Shown: positions 13,801 through 26,284, numbered from the stretch's first letter. The stretch is 64,000 nucleotides of DNA from Boswellia sacra (GCA_013180625.2 SNVD02013571.1:434001-498000), one strand, 5' to 3'. Numbers and translations are program-made. Notes: generated by a model from the sequence alone, not told the origin.

Positions 13801-15539
13801 CAGTAGCATCCTCTCGCTGGTGCTCTTGGCTTGTTTTATATGCATTGTCATTGATAAACACGTACAAGATCAAATAAATGCTTACTTTAACAACTCTCTG
13901 TGCTTGAATCAGGTTGATCCCTTTTTACACTTGGTTGAAGACCACAAGTTACAGGCTATAAAGGCCGGACCAGACCAGATGAGAAATGCTTTTGGATCTA
14001 AAGAAGATGATAATTTAGCTTTGAAATTTCTTTCAGAATTTGATGTCACAGAGAACCAAAACATGGAAAGCTTCGCTTCTGAGATTGTGAATAGCTTGGA
14101 GAAGTTGTCCAATGTAAGTCTTTTAAGTCGACTGATAAGCATTTCGTACTGCTTTCTTGATGAACATGAGTAGTATATGTAGTAATCTTTTCCCTCTTAA
14201 CAACTATTTGATCTGTATGTACAGTCTGAATCGTCCAGCATAAAGAAGCAGTTACTTGATGAATTCTTACCTGATGATGTATGTCCATTGGGAGTTCAGT
14301 TCATGGAATCTCCAAACAAGATATATCTTATTGATTCAAAGAATAGTAAATCTCTGAAGGAGGTAATTATTTTGCATATCTTTTGAAATTTTATCTTTAT
14401 GCTTGGAACTTACACAGTTTCAATCAATTCTGTGCAGACTGCTCTTCTTTTTTCAATAGATGATGACACTTTCGCAGATTCATCTGATAGTCAAGCAAAA
14501 CGCAACACAGATTTAGCCGTGGGAATCCCCCACCTTTTGAGTGTAAATCAACTTCTAGAATCGGTATGTGTCGTATTCTATTACTGCTTTAAATTATTTT
14601 TTTTTTTTCACTATAGCAAATAGAGCTGTGGAAGAGGTACTTGTTGATTCATCTTAAGGAAAAATGGCTTCTCATTACATTATTAATGATAGCATGAAGA
14701 CACCATTTCTTTTGTGGCAAAGATTGGATGCCTAGATCTAGAACTCATTGAAACTTATAAAACACACTATAAGACAAAAAGCTAAAGATTTTTATTGTTG
14801 CCATGCTTTATGTGCATAGGTCTTGGATACGACACCTCAAGTTGGAAGAATTTCCGTCTCTACTGGTCCTGACATGCCTTACAAGGAAATGGCTGGTAAC
14901 TGTGAGGCTCTCCTAATGGGAAAGCAGCAGAAGATGTCTCTTTTGATGAATGCCCAACTAAGACAAGAAAGTTTGATTCGCTTCTCTTTTGACAATAATG
15001 AAGATGATGCAAAGAATGTGGCTGTGCCATCACATATTAGTGTTGGTTCCAATGGGGTACTTCCTTGCTCTTGGAAATTTCATCGTTGTGCCTATCACTT
15101 AAATTACATAGTTGTCTTCAATACTTGTACTGTAGTTGAACAATCAATTGATCAAGTCTTAAAACTAGTTACCTTGGACCTTGAAGGTCTCCAGAAAACT
15201 TTGCTTAATCCTTTGGGCTTTTAATATATTAATACATTTGTATATAAGGGCTCTTATGAAACCTTGAAGGTCTCCAGAAAACTTTGCTTAATCCTTTGGG
15301 CTTTTAATATATTAATACATTTGTATATAAGGGCTCTTATGAATCATCTAACTTTGTCATCCGGACCAATGATGCAGGACAATCCCTTCCTTGACGAGAA
15401 CATCACTGCCAATTCAAACAAACCTCCAGTCAATACTGTTCCAATGTTATGCGCAACTGAGTACCAGCATCATCCACAATTCTTCAGACTGCCAGCTTCA
15501 AGTCCATATGATAACTTCCTAAAAGCTGCTGGCTGTTAG
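1875..15539 (+). CDS. EFR3: EFR3-family protein (PI4K-alpha membrane anchor; rice SRL2-like)
   Basis: Nineteen coding exons in one frame give 1033 aa: 1875-2021, 2767-2841, 4924-5039, 5532-5646, 5786-5914, 7135-7182, 7816-8000, 8095-8291, 8435-8727, 8928-9077, 9167-9595, 10042-10191, 11941-12016, 13460-13587, 13913-14113, 14225-14362, 14438-14563, 14820-15056, 15378-15539. All exon phases agree. The N-terminus has the family's cysteine cluster (C16, C20, C23) followed by basic residues, the expected palmitoylated membrane anchor. The next part is the helical ARM/HEAT-like region, with motifs such as RCYKEL, CIYRKLL and LFDFVNNQ. Family knowledge: plant EFR3 proteins (EFOP) tether PI4K-alpha with NPG/TTC7 and HYC partners at the plasma membrane, and rice SRL2 affects leaf rolling. 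Intron 10 is GC-AG (AAG then GCAAGT). The ATG is the first after the spliced leader. No lesion is visible. Confidence 0.93.
15178..15343. repeat. Tandem duplication, 2 x 83 bp, in the last EFR3 intron
   Basis: Bases 15178-15260 and 15261-15343 read the same, with no difference found by eye. The repeat lies in the intron between exons 18 and 19, 34 bp before the last acceptor. Identity suggests a recent slippage event, or an assembly artefact. Confidence 0.85.
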
Positions 15540-16660
15540 ATCATAGAGAAGTACATAAAAATACATCTTCTTGAGACTTGGCATGGTGTGTACTCAGTTA
15601 TTGCTTCAGAGAGCTCAGAGGCTTCAAAGCTGCAACTTCACTTTATTCTTTGTTGGTTAAAGCCTTTGATCTCTCCAGCTACAAGAATCCACAATCACTG
15701 TATATTTTGTATTTGATTCTTAGGATCTGCAGTAAGAGTCGTTGTTGCTTCTAGACTGGTTGAGTTTGTTAATTTTTTAAGTCTTTACTTGCATATGCTA
15801 AACCAACTGTATGGGGCGCTTATTACTGAATTGCTTCCTCTTCAGTTCTCTATAATCACCTTACTCCTCAGGCCTTTGATGTATAAAGTATCAATCCATT
15901 TTTTTATTCTTTCCATCACTTAATGGACAAATATGTAAACTTCAGGCTTGATCATATAAGTGCTACATGGGTTACAATGCCCATTTAACGACATTTTGCT
16001 AGGGATTCTCTTTGATCAATTATTATTATTGGGTTGGGATTCTGCTATGGAAAGTTAATTTAGTAGTAGTACAACTTTTTTCTTTCCCCCAGGAGTGGCT
16101 CTCGTCATTTTTCAGTGTAATTGAAGTGCACCATGTGCCCTGTAAAACTGATTGTAATCACCTATATGTACCCGTGGCACACCATTGTCTGGCTCAAAGC
16201 AAAGTTCTATTAAAACTGCAAAAGGGTTTGCTTTTCCTTCTGTCCAATTTACAATTTAAACTAAAATCCCTTCCAACTCAGTTGCAGCTAGATTTGACCC
16301 AAGATTTCTTATACAATCCTAAGAAAGTTGAATTAGTACCAATTAAAAAAAATCACAATATTTTTTTATTTATTTTCCTATGGCTATGAACCTGTGACTT
16401 ATTACTTGTCAATAATAATAATAAAAAAAAAAGGTTACATTATAATAGGAGATATGAATACGACAATCATATTGTCATTCTACAAACTATTCAATAAAAC
16501 CTTTCAAACAAATTAATGGTAATCGTTACATTATTTATTTTAATTTTTAATCTATGTAATTGTTACATTATTTTAAGTTTTGACGCTTGGACCAAACGAC
16601 GTCGGTTCGCATAAACAGATTATTCTCCAGCTTGTTACAAATGGATGACCATACGTCAAT
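15540..16660. other. EFR3 3' UTR and spacer
   Basis: The first several hundred bases after the stop are presumably 3' UTR. The rest is AT-rich and without coding signal; the short open frame near 16012-16389 resembles no family I know. Confidence 0.5.
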
Positions 16661-18089
16661 TCAACAACGCAGAAGAAAAGAAATAGCGGAGGGTTAACAT
16701 TTAACTCAGAGTTTGAGATCCATTCGGAATCTGTGTCCTCTTCTTTCGGTAAGTTCGGGTTTCAATTTCTTCAATTTTCTTATGCTACCCAGCAAATTAT
16801 TATAGAGAAAAGCAATCTTATTTATCAAATGACTATTTAATCTTCAATTTAATAATTTTTAATTGCGTACTGCTTGCTTCCTCTGATCGATTGAGAAATA
16901 GAAAATTAAACGTAATTACTTAATGAGATTTTTCTTCTTGTAATTTGGGTATGAAATCATGTTCTGTTTCTCGGGGCACACTCGAAATTTGAAATTAACT
17001 GGAAATAAAAATAAAATATAAAAATTTTGAACAAAACGGGGCTGGGCTAATTGTTTGTTATGGTTGTTTCGTGCTTTGAATGTTTTGATGGGTGAAAATT
17101 GGGCTTCTTGTTGAGATGGCAAATGCCTCTTGCATATTGATTTCTTGGTGATATAGCTGTTAATGATTGTGAAATAACGCTATTTTTGACCTAGTTTCAT
17201 GGTTGTTTGGGAGGGAGAGGTTCCTTATAGTTAGAATGTTTTTGGGTTAGTTTTGAAGACTATGTTTTGAATTTGGATCATGCTCAGTTCAGTTGGTCAT
17301 TAGTTGACTCTGTTGATGCAGTGCTTATAAGAGCATGGGACATGGTTTAGACTGTAAACAATAGCTTGCATGGGAATTTAGTTATGGTGGTAGAAAGAGA
17401 TTGGGTTGAATTGATGCTTGTCGAATATTGATGATTATTTCTATGGGTGCTTTTTTTATTTGGTTAGCTGTTGGGTATTCGAACCTGTTTGATATTGTAG
17501 TTCCTCCTTTTCGGCTTATGTATTTATCTCCGTGCATCGTAAATTAGACTTCAGGCCTTCTATATATGCAGGAAATTTGAGCAAACATGTTTCTTACATT
17601 TAGAGTTTTGCAATTACGGGATGGCGTATGTTAAAGTTCTATTTGAACTCTTAGTTCTTTTATAAGCAAGCTCCTTTGTTTGTCTTTCGGTATAATTGTT
17701 AATCGTTTTTTGTCTGTGTTTACGTAGCCAGAATCCTTCCCTAGCTTTTGCTACACTCATATTCCATTCTTTTGTGCTGCTAGTGGATAGGAAAATATTT
17801 GAACTCCCTAAACCGGGGAACTCGCTGTTATCACCAGGCCATGAAGAATGTGTCTGTAGAATAGGTTGGTAAAACAATGTTGTGGAGTGTGTTTTACTTT
17901 GTATGAAGACCTATGTGTCTAGATTAGCTTGGTAAAACAATATCGTTATGCGTATTACTTTATGTGAAGGCCTGTGTGTCTAGGTTAGCTTAGTAAAACA
18001 ATGGCGATATGTGTTTTATTTTGTAGCTTACAGGTTGAGGTGTCTATTTTGATTCTTTTGACATTGTGTTCTGTTCTTGTTTGTTGCAG
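16661..18089 (+). other. 5' leader exon and 1.3-kb leader intron of the small one-helix gene
   Basis: A likely non-coding first exon ends at 16748 (TTCG then GTAAGT), and the acceptor TTGCAG ends at 18089, seven bases before the ATG. The intron is about 1340 bp and holds no coding exon. A long leader intron is common in constitutively expressed plant genes. The transcript start is not defined. Confidence 0.5.
17862..18025. repeat. Three imperfect ~61-bp tandem repeats in the leader intron
   Basis: The core GTAAAACAAT recurs near 17869, 17932 and 17993. Each is followed by a similar segment ending in GTGTCTAG or its variant. The copies differ at many sites, so the array is old. Confidence 0.7.
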
Positions 18090-18095
18090 TTGAAC

Positions 18096-18447
18096 ATGAC
18101 TGCCAAGTATATAATTCCTGCTGTATTTGGATCATTTGCAATCGCATATATGGCTGACCAACTCTTTGCTGAGAAGAAGATATTTGGAGGCAAGTTATAT
18201 TATCTTTTGAAGCTTCACAGCTTTTTGTTGCTGAGTTTGACTATAACTTTTTTCTTTTTGTTGGTTAATTATTATTATTATTATTATTATTATTTATAAT
18301 TCAGGTACTACCCCGCATACTGTTGCAAGCAACGAATGGTGGGAAGAAACTGACAAGAAATTTCAGGCTTGGCCTCGAACTGCTGGGCCACCTGTGGTCA
18401 TGAATCCTATCAGTCGCCAGAATTTCATTGTCAAGGCGCGGGAATGA
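18096..18447 (+). CDS. Small conserved plant protein with one membrane helix (78 aa)
   Basis: Two exons, 18096-18189 and 18305-18447, encode 78 aa. Residues 5-24 form a hydrophobic helix (YIIPAVFGSFAIAYMAD). The C-terminal half is tryptophan- and proline-rich, with EWWEETDKKFQAWPRTAGPP and a basic end. I recognise it as a conserved, uncharacterised plant protein whose size and layout resemble accessory subunits of mitochondrial membrane complexes; location and role are inference. Frame continuity (FGG then TTP) requires a GC-AG intron with donor GGAG then GCAAGT. The GT six bases downstream would shift the frame and hit a stop in exon 2. Confidence 0.8.
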
Positions 18448-21400
18448 AGGTGTAGCTGTAGCTCGTCACTTGTTAATTGGTTTCGGTTAGTGGGTTCACT
18501 CTGTTTTACGTCATCAATGTCAAATAATGTACTGTTTGTTTTGATACTTCAACTGAAAATTTAGTATCAGATGACCACTTTGTCTGCACACATCTTTTTT
18601 CTTCTGGACATTGGTTCGGTTGATGACGTGGTCAAACTTCTTATCTCTGAATAAATTCTGGTGATTCAATATAAATTCTTTCAGGGTTCATGTTCCATAT
18701 GTAATTCTTTGTTTGCTCCCTCCGTTTCAACAAATAAATTTCTCCCAAAAGTGGCTATTATGAATTTATATTTCCTCTATTTATTTTGTCTGGATTCTCG
18801 CTATTCTAAATGAAAGGGAAAAAAAAAAACTAATAGTAATAATTTAATAGCAATCTGATAGTAATTATTGCCTTAATCAAAGGCTGTCTATACGCATAAA
18901 TTTTGGTGATGTGGCCTCAACTGAAAATCGGTTGCTTTTGCAATTTCAATCGGGGCATTTTCAACTTTCAAGTTGACGCAACCCAATTTCAAATTTCAGA
19001 GGTCGATGAACAAAAATCTTAAGAAGAAGTTTCATTTATCTATCATTATAAATTATATCGGTCATATTTTTATTATTTAAGGAATTCCAACTTAAGCACT
19101 ATTTTCTGATTCATTATGTCTGTCTCATTAGCCTTTTTTCTTATTTATTTTAATATATCAATTTATGTTTAATCTATCTTTTTTCTTTCGTGAAGAATCT
19201 CGCATATTTTCTTTTCACATCGTAGCACTAGCACTGATGGTATTTTAAATTAAAAAGAGGAAATATATATAGAATGAAGAATATTTTATGAATCTAAGTT
19301 CCAAGTCATTGCATCTTGCTTCGGGCGATGTTAAATTAAGGCTAACAGTATTTAAAATATAATAATAACGGAATTAAAGGATTATTTGTTCTTAGGTCTA
19401 AAAATGGAATTTAATCGATTTTTTTTCTGATCTAAAATTTAAATTTAATTGAATTTTAGTTATTCAGATTTTTTTTTTAAATTTTGAATTAATATCTAAC
19501 AGTGATTTGCCTCTGGGTCTAAAGTCTGAAATTAATTTAATTTCAATAACTCGTAGGGCTCGTTTTCGGTTAGAAATTGAAGTTAACTTAATTTCATTTA
19601 TTGTGAGACTTTGTTTTTTAAGTCTATCTGTTTCTCTTATACAATTAAAAAAAATGTTAAAAAAGGGTTTTCAAATTAAAATAAGATATATTTCATTTAA
19701 TTTAATGTTCCAAATACTCCTACAAATTTTTACATATTTTTCTTTATTTTTCTTATCCTTTATAAGATGAATAAATTAATAATATAACAAATTTGTATTG
19801 GTACTTAAATAATTTGATTTTAATTTCAAATGAGTTAATTATTTGTAAATGTTTCTATTCTACAAAATGTAAAATACAAAAACATATGTGATACTCATAC
19901 TAATCCTTAGGGACTTTTTTTTATTCATTCTCAAATTTTATGGTGTTTTTTTTTTAAGGTTTGAATATAGGATAATTTTTATTTAAATTAAAAAAACTGA
20001 AATTTTAACTTTTATATGAATATAAAATATATAAATAAATATCTTTAATTTAATGTTCTAAAATGTTCTTATTGATTTAATTATCCTTTTTTTTTTGTAA
20101 AATCCTTTGAGGTTTTATTTATATTTCCCTAAACTCAAACTTTACAACAACTTATCTCTCTTTTGAAGAACACAAGTTAAACTACAACTAGTTTTTAATA
20201 TTTTAGAATTAGTTTTTCAAACCAATTTTGTGAAGTCGGAGACCCGATGCAACTTGTTTGATCATCAAATGAAATAATTATTCATGCAACAATTACTAGA
20301 TCAAATGGCAAATCAACTCTTTTAAGCATCTAATTATTTTGTTAGAATAATTTGAATTTAATTTTAACCAATAGATTATTTGCAAATTAATGTTTCTACA
20401 AAATGTAAATGTAAATGTAAAATATAGAATATATACACTATTTGAGAAGGGCATATATGTCAAAGTATGTAAAACTTATTATTATTAGACCTTAAAGAAA
20501 ACAATTTTTATTTTTGTATTTAAATCAATTCACTTTTCAACAATGGTGTAATCAACAATTTTTTCTCGGATGAGCTAAAATTTTTCTATCAATACTCAAT
20601 TTTCAGTATATAACTAGGTTTAATTTTACTAGAGATATCTACGTTTATGGTAAGATATGTGATATTTCTTTTTTAATTACGAATTTAAATGTATGTTACA
20701 CTTCGTTTTAATTAAAGAAAAAAATAGTATTAAACTTTAATTTTGAAGTTTGGGAAGGAATAGTGAAGAAAGTATTTATCTTGGAAATATATGTTGATAA
20801 AGGGAATATACCTAACATTTACCTTTCAAAATTGCTCTATAAGATTTATAATTTTTTATTTTATATATAGATTTTCTGTTTTTCCCAATTTGTTTGGGCT
20901 ATTTGTGAAAATTTTTGGCACTAAAATATCATAATATCTAGATTCTTTACATTTAAATTTATTAATTTTTAAAAAAGTTGGCTAGCTGTAGCCCAGCCCA
21001 GCCACTAGCTGGTTACGCCACTACTTTTCAACACATACCTTCTTTAGATAAAATAAACGAACATGTAAACAAGGTCATTTTTTTGCCAAAAAAATTTGAA
21101 TAGATAAGGATATATAAGTCTAAATAATATATTTTTTAAAGTCTTAATCGAAATATGTGAAACTAATAGTTTTACACAAATATCTTTATTTATGTTGTTT
21201 TACTTGTATTTAATTTAATTTGACATATTGAAATATGAGAAAAGATCTTTTAACATAAATTTATAACCATGATCTCACTAAATCCAATAGTTGAGATTGA
21301 AAGTAAAAAAATGATTATTAAATCTCTATATGAGAAGTTAGGATTACGATTTGAATAAAGTGGTTAAGAGAGGTTCTAGTGATTCTGTAGTACAAAATAA

Positions 21401-22028
21401 TTGATTTACTTTCTTATTTTAGGTTCTTCATTGAACTATATATATGTATTACTATTCACAATGAAATATTTATATAGATCTTCCTCTCTTAGTGCTCTAA
21501 TCTCTTTTTCTCAACAGTTATATTTAATGTTATCAATCAATCATCTCAACCGTTAGATTTTCCGGATCAATGATTAAAAATTAATGTCTAATTTTGTATC
21601 AAAAGATTCATTCCCTTGAAATATACACAAATCGATATTTTGATAAAATTAGTATTGATTTATTTAAAAATTTATAATTTTAATTATTTGATTTTAAATT
21701 ATTAAATATCAGTAAATTATATTACGAGTTATTTATTTAAATATATTATTATTTTGTAAAACTTGTGTACAAATATGTCATTAAGATATTGGATGGGGGT
21801 ATCCTAGAGAATTATGGGCAAGGGCGAACCGTAGTTTAGGCCGAGGGGGCTCGGACCTCACTAGGCTTAAAAAATATTGTTAAATTTTTTTTCAAAAATT
21901 ATATTATATAAATAGTATATATTAGGTTTTAATATTTTGGCCTACCAAAATCTTTTATATAAGTAAATCATGTAAAGATATAAATGATATTTTGAATTGA
22001 TGATCTATAAATTTTTTCTTTTTATTAT
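18448..22028. other. AT-rich intergenic region, no gene seen
   Basis: The short 3' UTR of the small gene is followed by more than 3 kb of very AT-rich DNA with no supported exon. Two small GC-richer islands, near 20980-21025 (GCCCAGCCCAGCCACTAGC) and 21820-21865, look like worn transposon fragments, but I cannot assign them. Confidence 0.5.
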
Positions 22029-22698
22029 TGTTATACCAAAAAAAATAAAATAAATGATGAGCTCCGCAGTTAAATACAAAGGAGAAAAAAATGCTCTTTA
22101 ACTCCTTAACCCAACTCACAAAAAAGGGAAAAAGGCCCATAAAAGGATCTTGTAACCTGCAAAAGCCTATGTTATAAAACGATAAGTTATTCAACATAAA
22201 AGGCTTTCTTCAAAATAGAAAAGGATTACTTTGAAAATAAGGATAACAAGCATATTATCAAGCCAAGATGAGACTGATAGCTTTCAAATCAAACGAAGTA
22301 AGTCTATTATCTTATCAAATCAGAGAAGACAGATTTATTATCTTTTTATTCAATCAAAATCCTATACAACTTTAATGAGAGGATAAGGCTAGGACACTCA
22401 ACTATGAATAACCTATATTTCTAATAAGCCAGGTATGACAAAACAAAAATACTAAGCTAATAATCTCCTTTACCAGACTACTAGAAATTTGACTTAGCGT
22501 CGGAGTGGTTTGCTAACAACACCATCGGCACTCCCTTCACTTTCACTAGAAATTTGACTTAGCGTCGGAGTGGTTTGCTAGCAACACCGTCGGCACTCCC
22601 TTCACTTTCATTTTCTTTGGTTTTGACAAGATTGTACGTAGCAATTTCGTAAAACTCCTCCATGTGTAATTCATCTAGTTAACGAAAAATTATTGTCA
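22029..22698 (+). repeat. 5' LTR of the left retroelement
   Basis: It starts TGTTATACC and ends TTGTCA. It carries a 65-bp internal tandem duplication (22480-22544 and 22545-22609, two mismatches) around the CGTCGGAGTGG motif, which the 3' LTR lacks. The TATA box intact in the 3' copy (CTATAAATAG) is here CTATGAATAA. Confidence 0.8.
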
Positions 22699-23149
22699 AT
22701 AGATTAGCGTCGTCTATGGGAAATTGCTGAAAGTATCATTCTATCAAAACCAAAGTTGCTATTGGCTGACAAGGGGATCGGTTGAATATCTCGAAGCGCC
22801 CTTAAAGGCCACGAAGACATGGTGGTCCCAAGGTTGATTTGAAATAAAGTGGAGGCTCTAATGTGAAATATGAATACAATGTTATAGTATATCCAAAGAC
22901 AATGACAAGAACGAGATGAGCAACAATGCAATGCAACTCATGTTGAAGAAGGGAATGAGTCTTGTAGAAACAATTTAATAGGTCATCGGAGCGAACCATG
23001 AGGAGCGACGACAGAGGCTAGTTACCCTAAAGAGGACTCAATGAGAAATACAGAAGAATTATGAAGTCATTTGGAAGAAAGACGATGAGCCTAAATGACG
23101 AAAGAGGAGAGTCATACTATAGAGTCCGGAAGACTTATTGTTAAATAAA

Positions 23150-24110
23150 ACAATACAAGCTTCTGACTTATTGGTCCAAATGATTGAACCTCCTTTCACC
23201 CAAGATATTCTATAAACAGATCTTCCTAGATCTTCCTCCAAAATTCAAGATCTTATAGATAAAACAATATAATGACATATATAGGAGATCTGACAAAGCA
23301 TCTGGAGACATACAAGTTTTGGATAGACTTGCAAGGTGCTATGGGACTAGTTATATGTAGCTCATTCTCTTTGATCTTCTTTTGTGCAGCTTAAAGGCGG
23401 TACAAAAAACTTAAACCCGAAACAATCTCATCCTTTATGCAACTAAGATGAGGTATTTGTAGGGCAATTTGTAAACAAGAGACCACCATACCACGTATGC
23501 ATCTTTTATCAATAAAGTAAGGATGAGATGAATTATTGAAATAGTAGCATATAGCTCATTTCAATACGGAGGCATTGAAAATTCAGAATTCTACTGATAT
23601 TGTAGCATTGACATTAACAATAATGGCTAGATTACGACCAGACAGGTTTTATTACATTTTATCAAAGAATTCTCATAGAACTTTCATTGAGTTGTTAGCC
23701 AAAACATAGAAATACTTGAATCCTATAAGCTAACAAGTGCAAAGAGGAATATTAACCAAGAGCCAAGTAGGGAAGGAGAGAAAAAGAGGAGGAGAGATGA
23801 ATTAAAAGATGGCCAGGAAAAGAGAGCTAACCAAGATAAAAGAAAGCTTCAGGTCCTAGAGAGCAGATTCTCTAAGTACACACCATTGAATGTGAGATTA
23901 GAACAATTATTTACTGAAGTAAAGAATCAAGATTTCCTAAGGTGCCCAGACAATTAAAGGTTACCTAACAAGAGAGACAAAAATAAGTAATGTCGCTTTC
24001 ATAGAGATTATGGCCATAACATAGAAGCTTGTTTTGACCTCAGAGAAGAGGTTGAATCTCTCATTCGTAAAAGACATCTTAAGGATTATATATCAAGATA
24101 AGAAGTAAAT
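23150..24110 (+). pseudogene. Relic gag gene of the left retroelement
   Basis: Translation across several frames and stops gives pieces of a plant gypsy gag: PPFTQDIL near 23190, HLETYKFWIDLQGA near 23310, and a zinc-knuckle-like block from 23991 (CRFHRDYGHNIEACFDL). The last is followed by EEVESLIRKRHLKDYIS. Multiple stops and shifts make it non-coding today. Family knowledge: gag forms the particle that packages element RNA. Confidence 0.75.
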
Positions 24111-24146
24111 CAGTCGAGAAGTCCACGTCCAGAGGAAAGGAAAGAC

Positions 24147-24720
24147 TTGGAAACTATAACTATTTTAGTTGGGCCAGTAATCAGGGTTAACTTCAATAGG
24201 GCACGAAAGGCATATGTTAGAGAGGCTAAGTTAGGACTGATTCAAGTAAATTGTACCAATCAACCAACCAAGGAAGCTAGTTTACAGTTATGTACAATTA
24301 CTTTTTCCAAAGAAGAAGCAAGAGGCATTCATCATTCTCACAATGATGTTTTGGTTGTCACAAAAACTGTGGCAAACAGGAGAGTGCATCGAGTATTAGT
24401 AGATAATGCGCTCAACTAACATTGAAGCCAGTTTAAACACCCTTGGTTAGATTTGGAGGAGAAACTGTGTTGCTCGAAGGTAGTAATGAACTTCTTGTCA
24501 CCATTAGACAGGACCTGCGATAGACAACCAAGCTTATTCACTTTAACATAGTTTACAGGCCATCAGTATACAATGCGATTCTAGGAAGGCCTTCTCCTAA
24601 TTTATTTTAGGCAATAATATTAATATATCACTTGGCAATGAAGTTTCCTATGGAGGTAGGAGCAAGAACTATTAAAAGGGACCAACAAGGGACTAACAAG
24701 AGTCCAGAATGTGTTATGCC
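24147..24720 (+). pseudogene. Relic aspartic protease region of the left retroelement
   Basis: An open stretch to 24419 contains ITFSKEEARGIHHSHND and RRVHRVLVDN, the region around the retropepsin active site. The expected GSSAD after LVDN is missing, so the catalytic loop is destroyed. Further relics follow, such as VYNAILGRPS near 24565 and KFPMEVGA near 24640, interrupted by stops. The right-hand element has the same block at 63400-63900 in better condition. Confidence 0.75.
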
Positions 24721-24744
24721 CTAGCTCTGAAAGAAAAGAATAAG

Positions 24745-25575
24745 AAACTTAGAAAGCTTAAAATTTAGCTCTGTAGTTTACTGTAGAGAGGAATTAAAAG
24801 AATGAAAAGTTGGAAAGAGCTTAAAATTTAGCTCTATAGTTCACTACAGAGGAGAATAAAAATAATAAAAAGCTAAAAAAGCTTAAAGTTTTAGTGCCAT
24901 AGCTTACTACAGAGGAGAATAAAAAAGAATAAAAAGCCGAGAAAGCTTAAAGTTTATCTTACTACAAAGGAGAATAAAAGGACTAAAAAGCTTGAGAAAG
25001 CTTAAAGTTTACTTCATAGCTCACCATGGAGGAGAATAAAAAGCCGAGAAAGCTTAAAGTTTAGCTCCATAGCGTACTATGGAGGAGAATAAAAAAGAAT
25101 AAAAGCTAGTGAAAGCTTAAAATTAGCTCTGTAGCTTACTAAGGAGGAGAATAAAAAACTGCGAAAGCTTAAAGTTCAGCTTTGTAGCTTAAAGAAAAAA
25201 AAAGCTATAAAATTAAGCTTAAAACTTAGCTTTGCAGCTTACCGTTGGAGGAGGGAAAAAAAGGAATAAAAGGCTAGAGAAAGCTTAAAATTTAGCTCTG
25301 TAACTTATTACAAAGGAGAATAAGAATAATAAAAAGCTAAGAAAGCCCAATCCGTAGTTCTCTGTAGAGGAGAATAAAAAAGAACAAAAAAGTTGAGAAA
25401 GCTTAAAGTTTAGCTCGTAGCTCACTACAAAGGAGAATTAAAAAAAAAAAGGCTTATGAAAGATTATATTTTAGCTCTGTAGCTTACCATGGAGGAGAGT
25501 AAAAAGCTAAAGAAAGCTTATAGTTTAACTTTGTAGTTCACAATAAAGGAAAATAAAAAGCTTAAGAATGAAGAA
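24745..25575 (+). repeat. Tandem array of ~55-65-bp units in the 3' part of the left element
   Basis: About 13 variable units share AAAGCTTAAAGTTTAGCT, a CTGTAGCTTACTA-like block and GGAGGAGAATAAAAA. The GGAGAATAAAA core recurs near 24851, 24914, 24969, 25031, 25084, 25146, 25315, 25369, 25432, 25492 and 25547. A similar unit lies inside the start of the 3' LTR (25689-25725) and, worn, in the 5' LTR (22057-22093). Family knowledge: Tat-type elements often carry such arrays between pol and the 3' LTR. Confidence 0.85.
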
Positions 25576-25662
25576 TGAAGAAGATTATTCGTGATTTTTT
25601 TGACAGAAATGTACGATCTCCTAGGATAGACCAAGTGTTCCATCTAGTAGATTGGGGGCAGC

Positions 25663-26284
25663 TGTTATACCAATAAAATAAAATAAATGATTAGCTTTGC
25701 AATTCATTATGGAGGAGAATAAAAAGCTCTTAGCTACTCAACCAAAACATGGAAAAGGGGAAAAGGGGAAAAGGCCTATAAAAGGATCTTATAACTTGCA
25801 AAGGCCCACTTGATAAAAGGATAAGTTATTTGGCATACAAGTTTTTCTTCGAAGTAGAAAATATTGCTTTCGAAATGAGGATAGCAAACATATTATTAAG
25901 CAAGCTTAATATCAAACCAAGATGAAACCGATAACTTTCAAATCAAACGAGGTAGGTTTGTTATCTTATCAAATAAGATCTTATTTATTATCTTTTTATT
26001 CAATCAAAATCCAATACAACTTCAAGAAAATGATAAGGCTATGGCACTCAACTATAAATAGCCCACATTTCTTATTAGTCAGGTATGACAAAACAAAATA
26101 CTAAGCTACTAATCTCCTCTGCCAAACCATTAGAAATCTGACTTAAGTATCAAAGTGGTTTCGTAGGCAACATCGTTGACATTCCCTTCACGTTTGTTTT
26201 CTTTGTTTTTGGCATGATTTACATAGCAATTTCCTAAAAACCCCTCCACATGTGATTTGTCTCGTTGATAAAAAATTAGTGTCA
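25663..26284 (+). repeat. 3' LTR of the left retroelement
   Basis: It begins TGTTATACC after a purine-rich tract and ends TGTCA. A clean TATA box (CTATAAATAG) lies near 26051. It aligns along its length with 22029-22698, except for the 65-bp duplication unique to the 5' copy and small indels. Confidence 0.8.

Larger units (their letters stand above)
22029..26284 (+). mobile_element. Decayed non-autonomous Ty3/gypsy LTR retrotransposon
   Basis: Two diverged direct repeats (22029-22698 and 25663-26284) begin TGTTATACC and end TGTCA, enclosing about 3 kb. After the 5' LTR, 22705-22722 resembles the primer-binding region of plant gypsy elements (family form TGGCGCCGTCTGTGGG). Before the 3' LTR is a purine-rich tract (ATTGGGGGCAGC). 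Inside are gag and protease relics only; reverse transcriptase, RNase H and integrase are absent. By eye the LTRs agree over roughly four fifths of positions, so the insertion is old. The LTR motif GACTTAGCGTCGGAGTGG matches the R region I know from Tat-type and related gypsy LTRs. No clear 5-bp target duplication remains. Confidence 0.85.

Noticed and set aside
24745..25575. Array in the left element as a CRISPR or gene cluster
   Set aside because: Unit spacing is irregular, there are no spacers, and it lies inside an LTR element next to matching LTR sequence.
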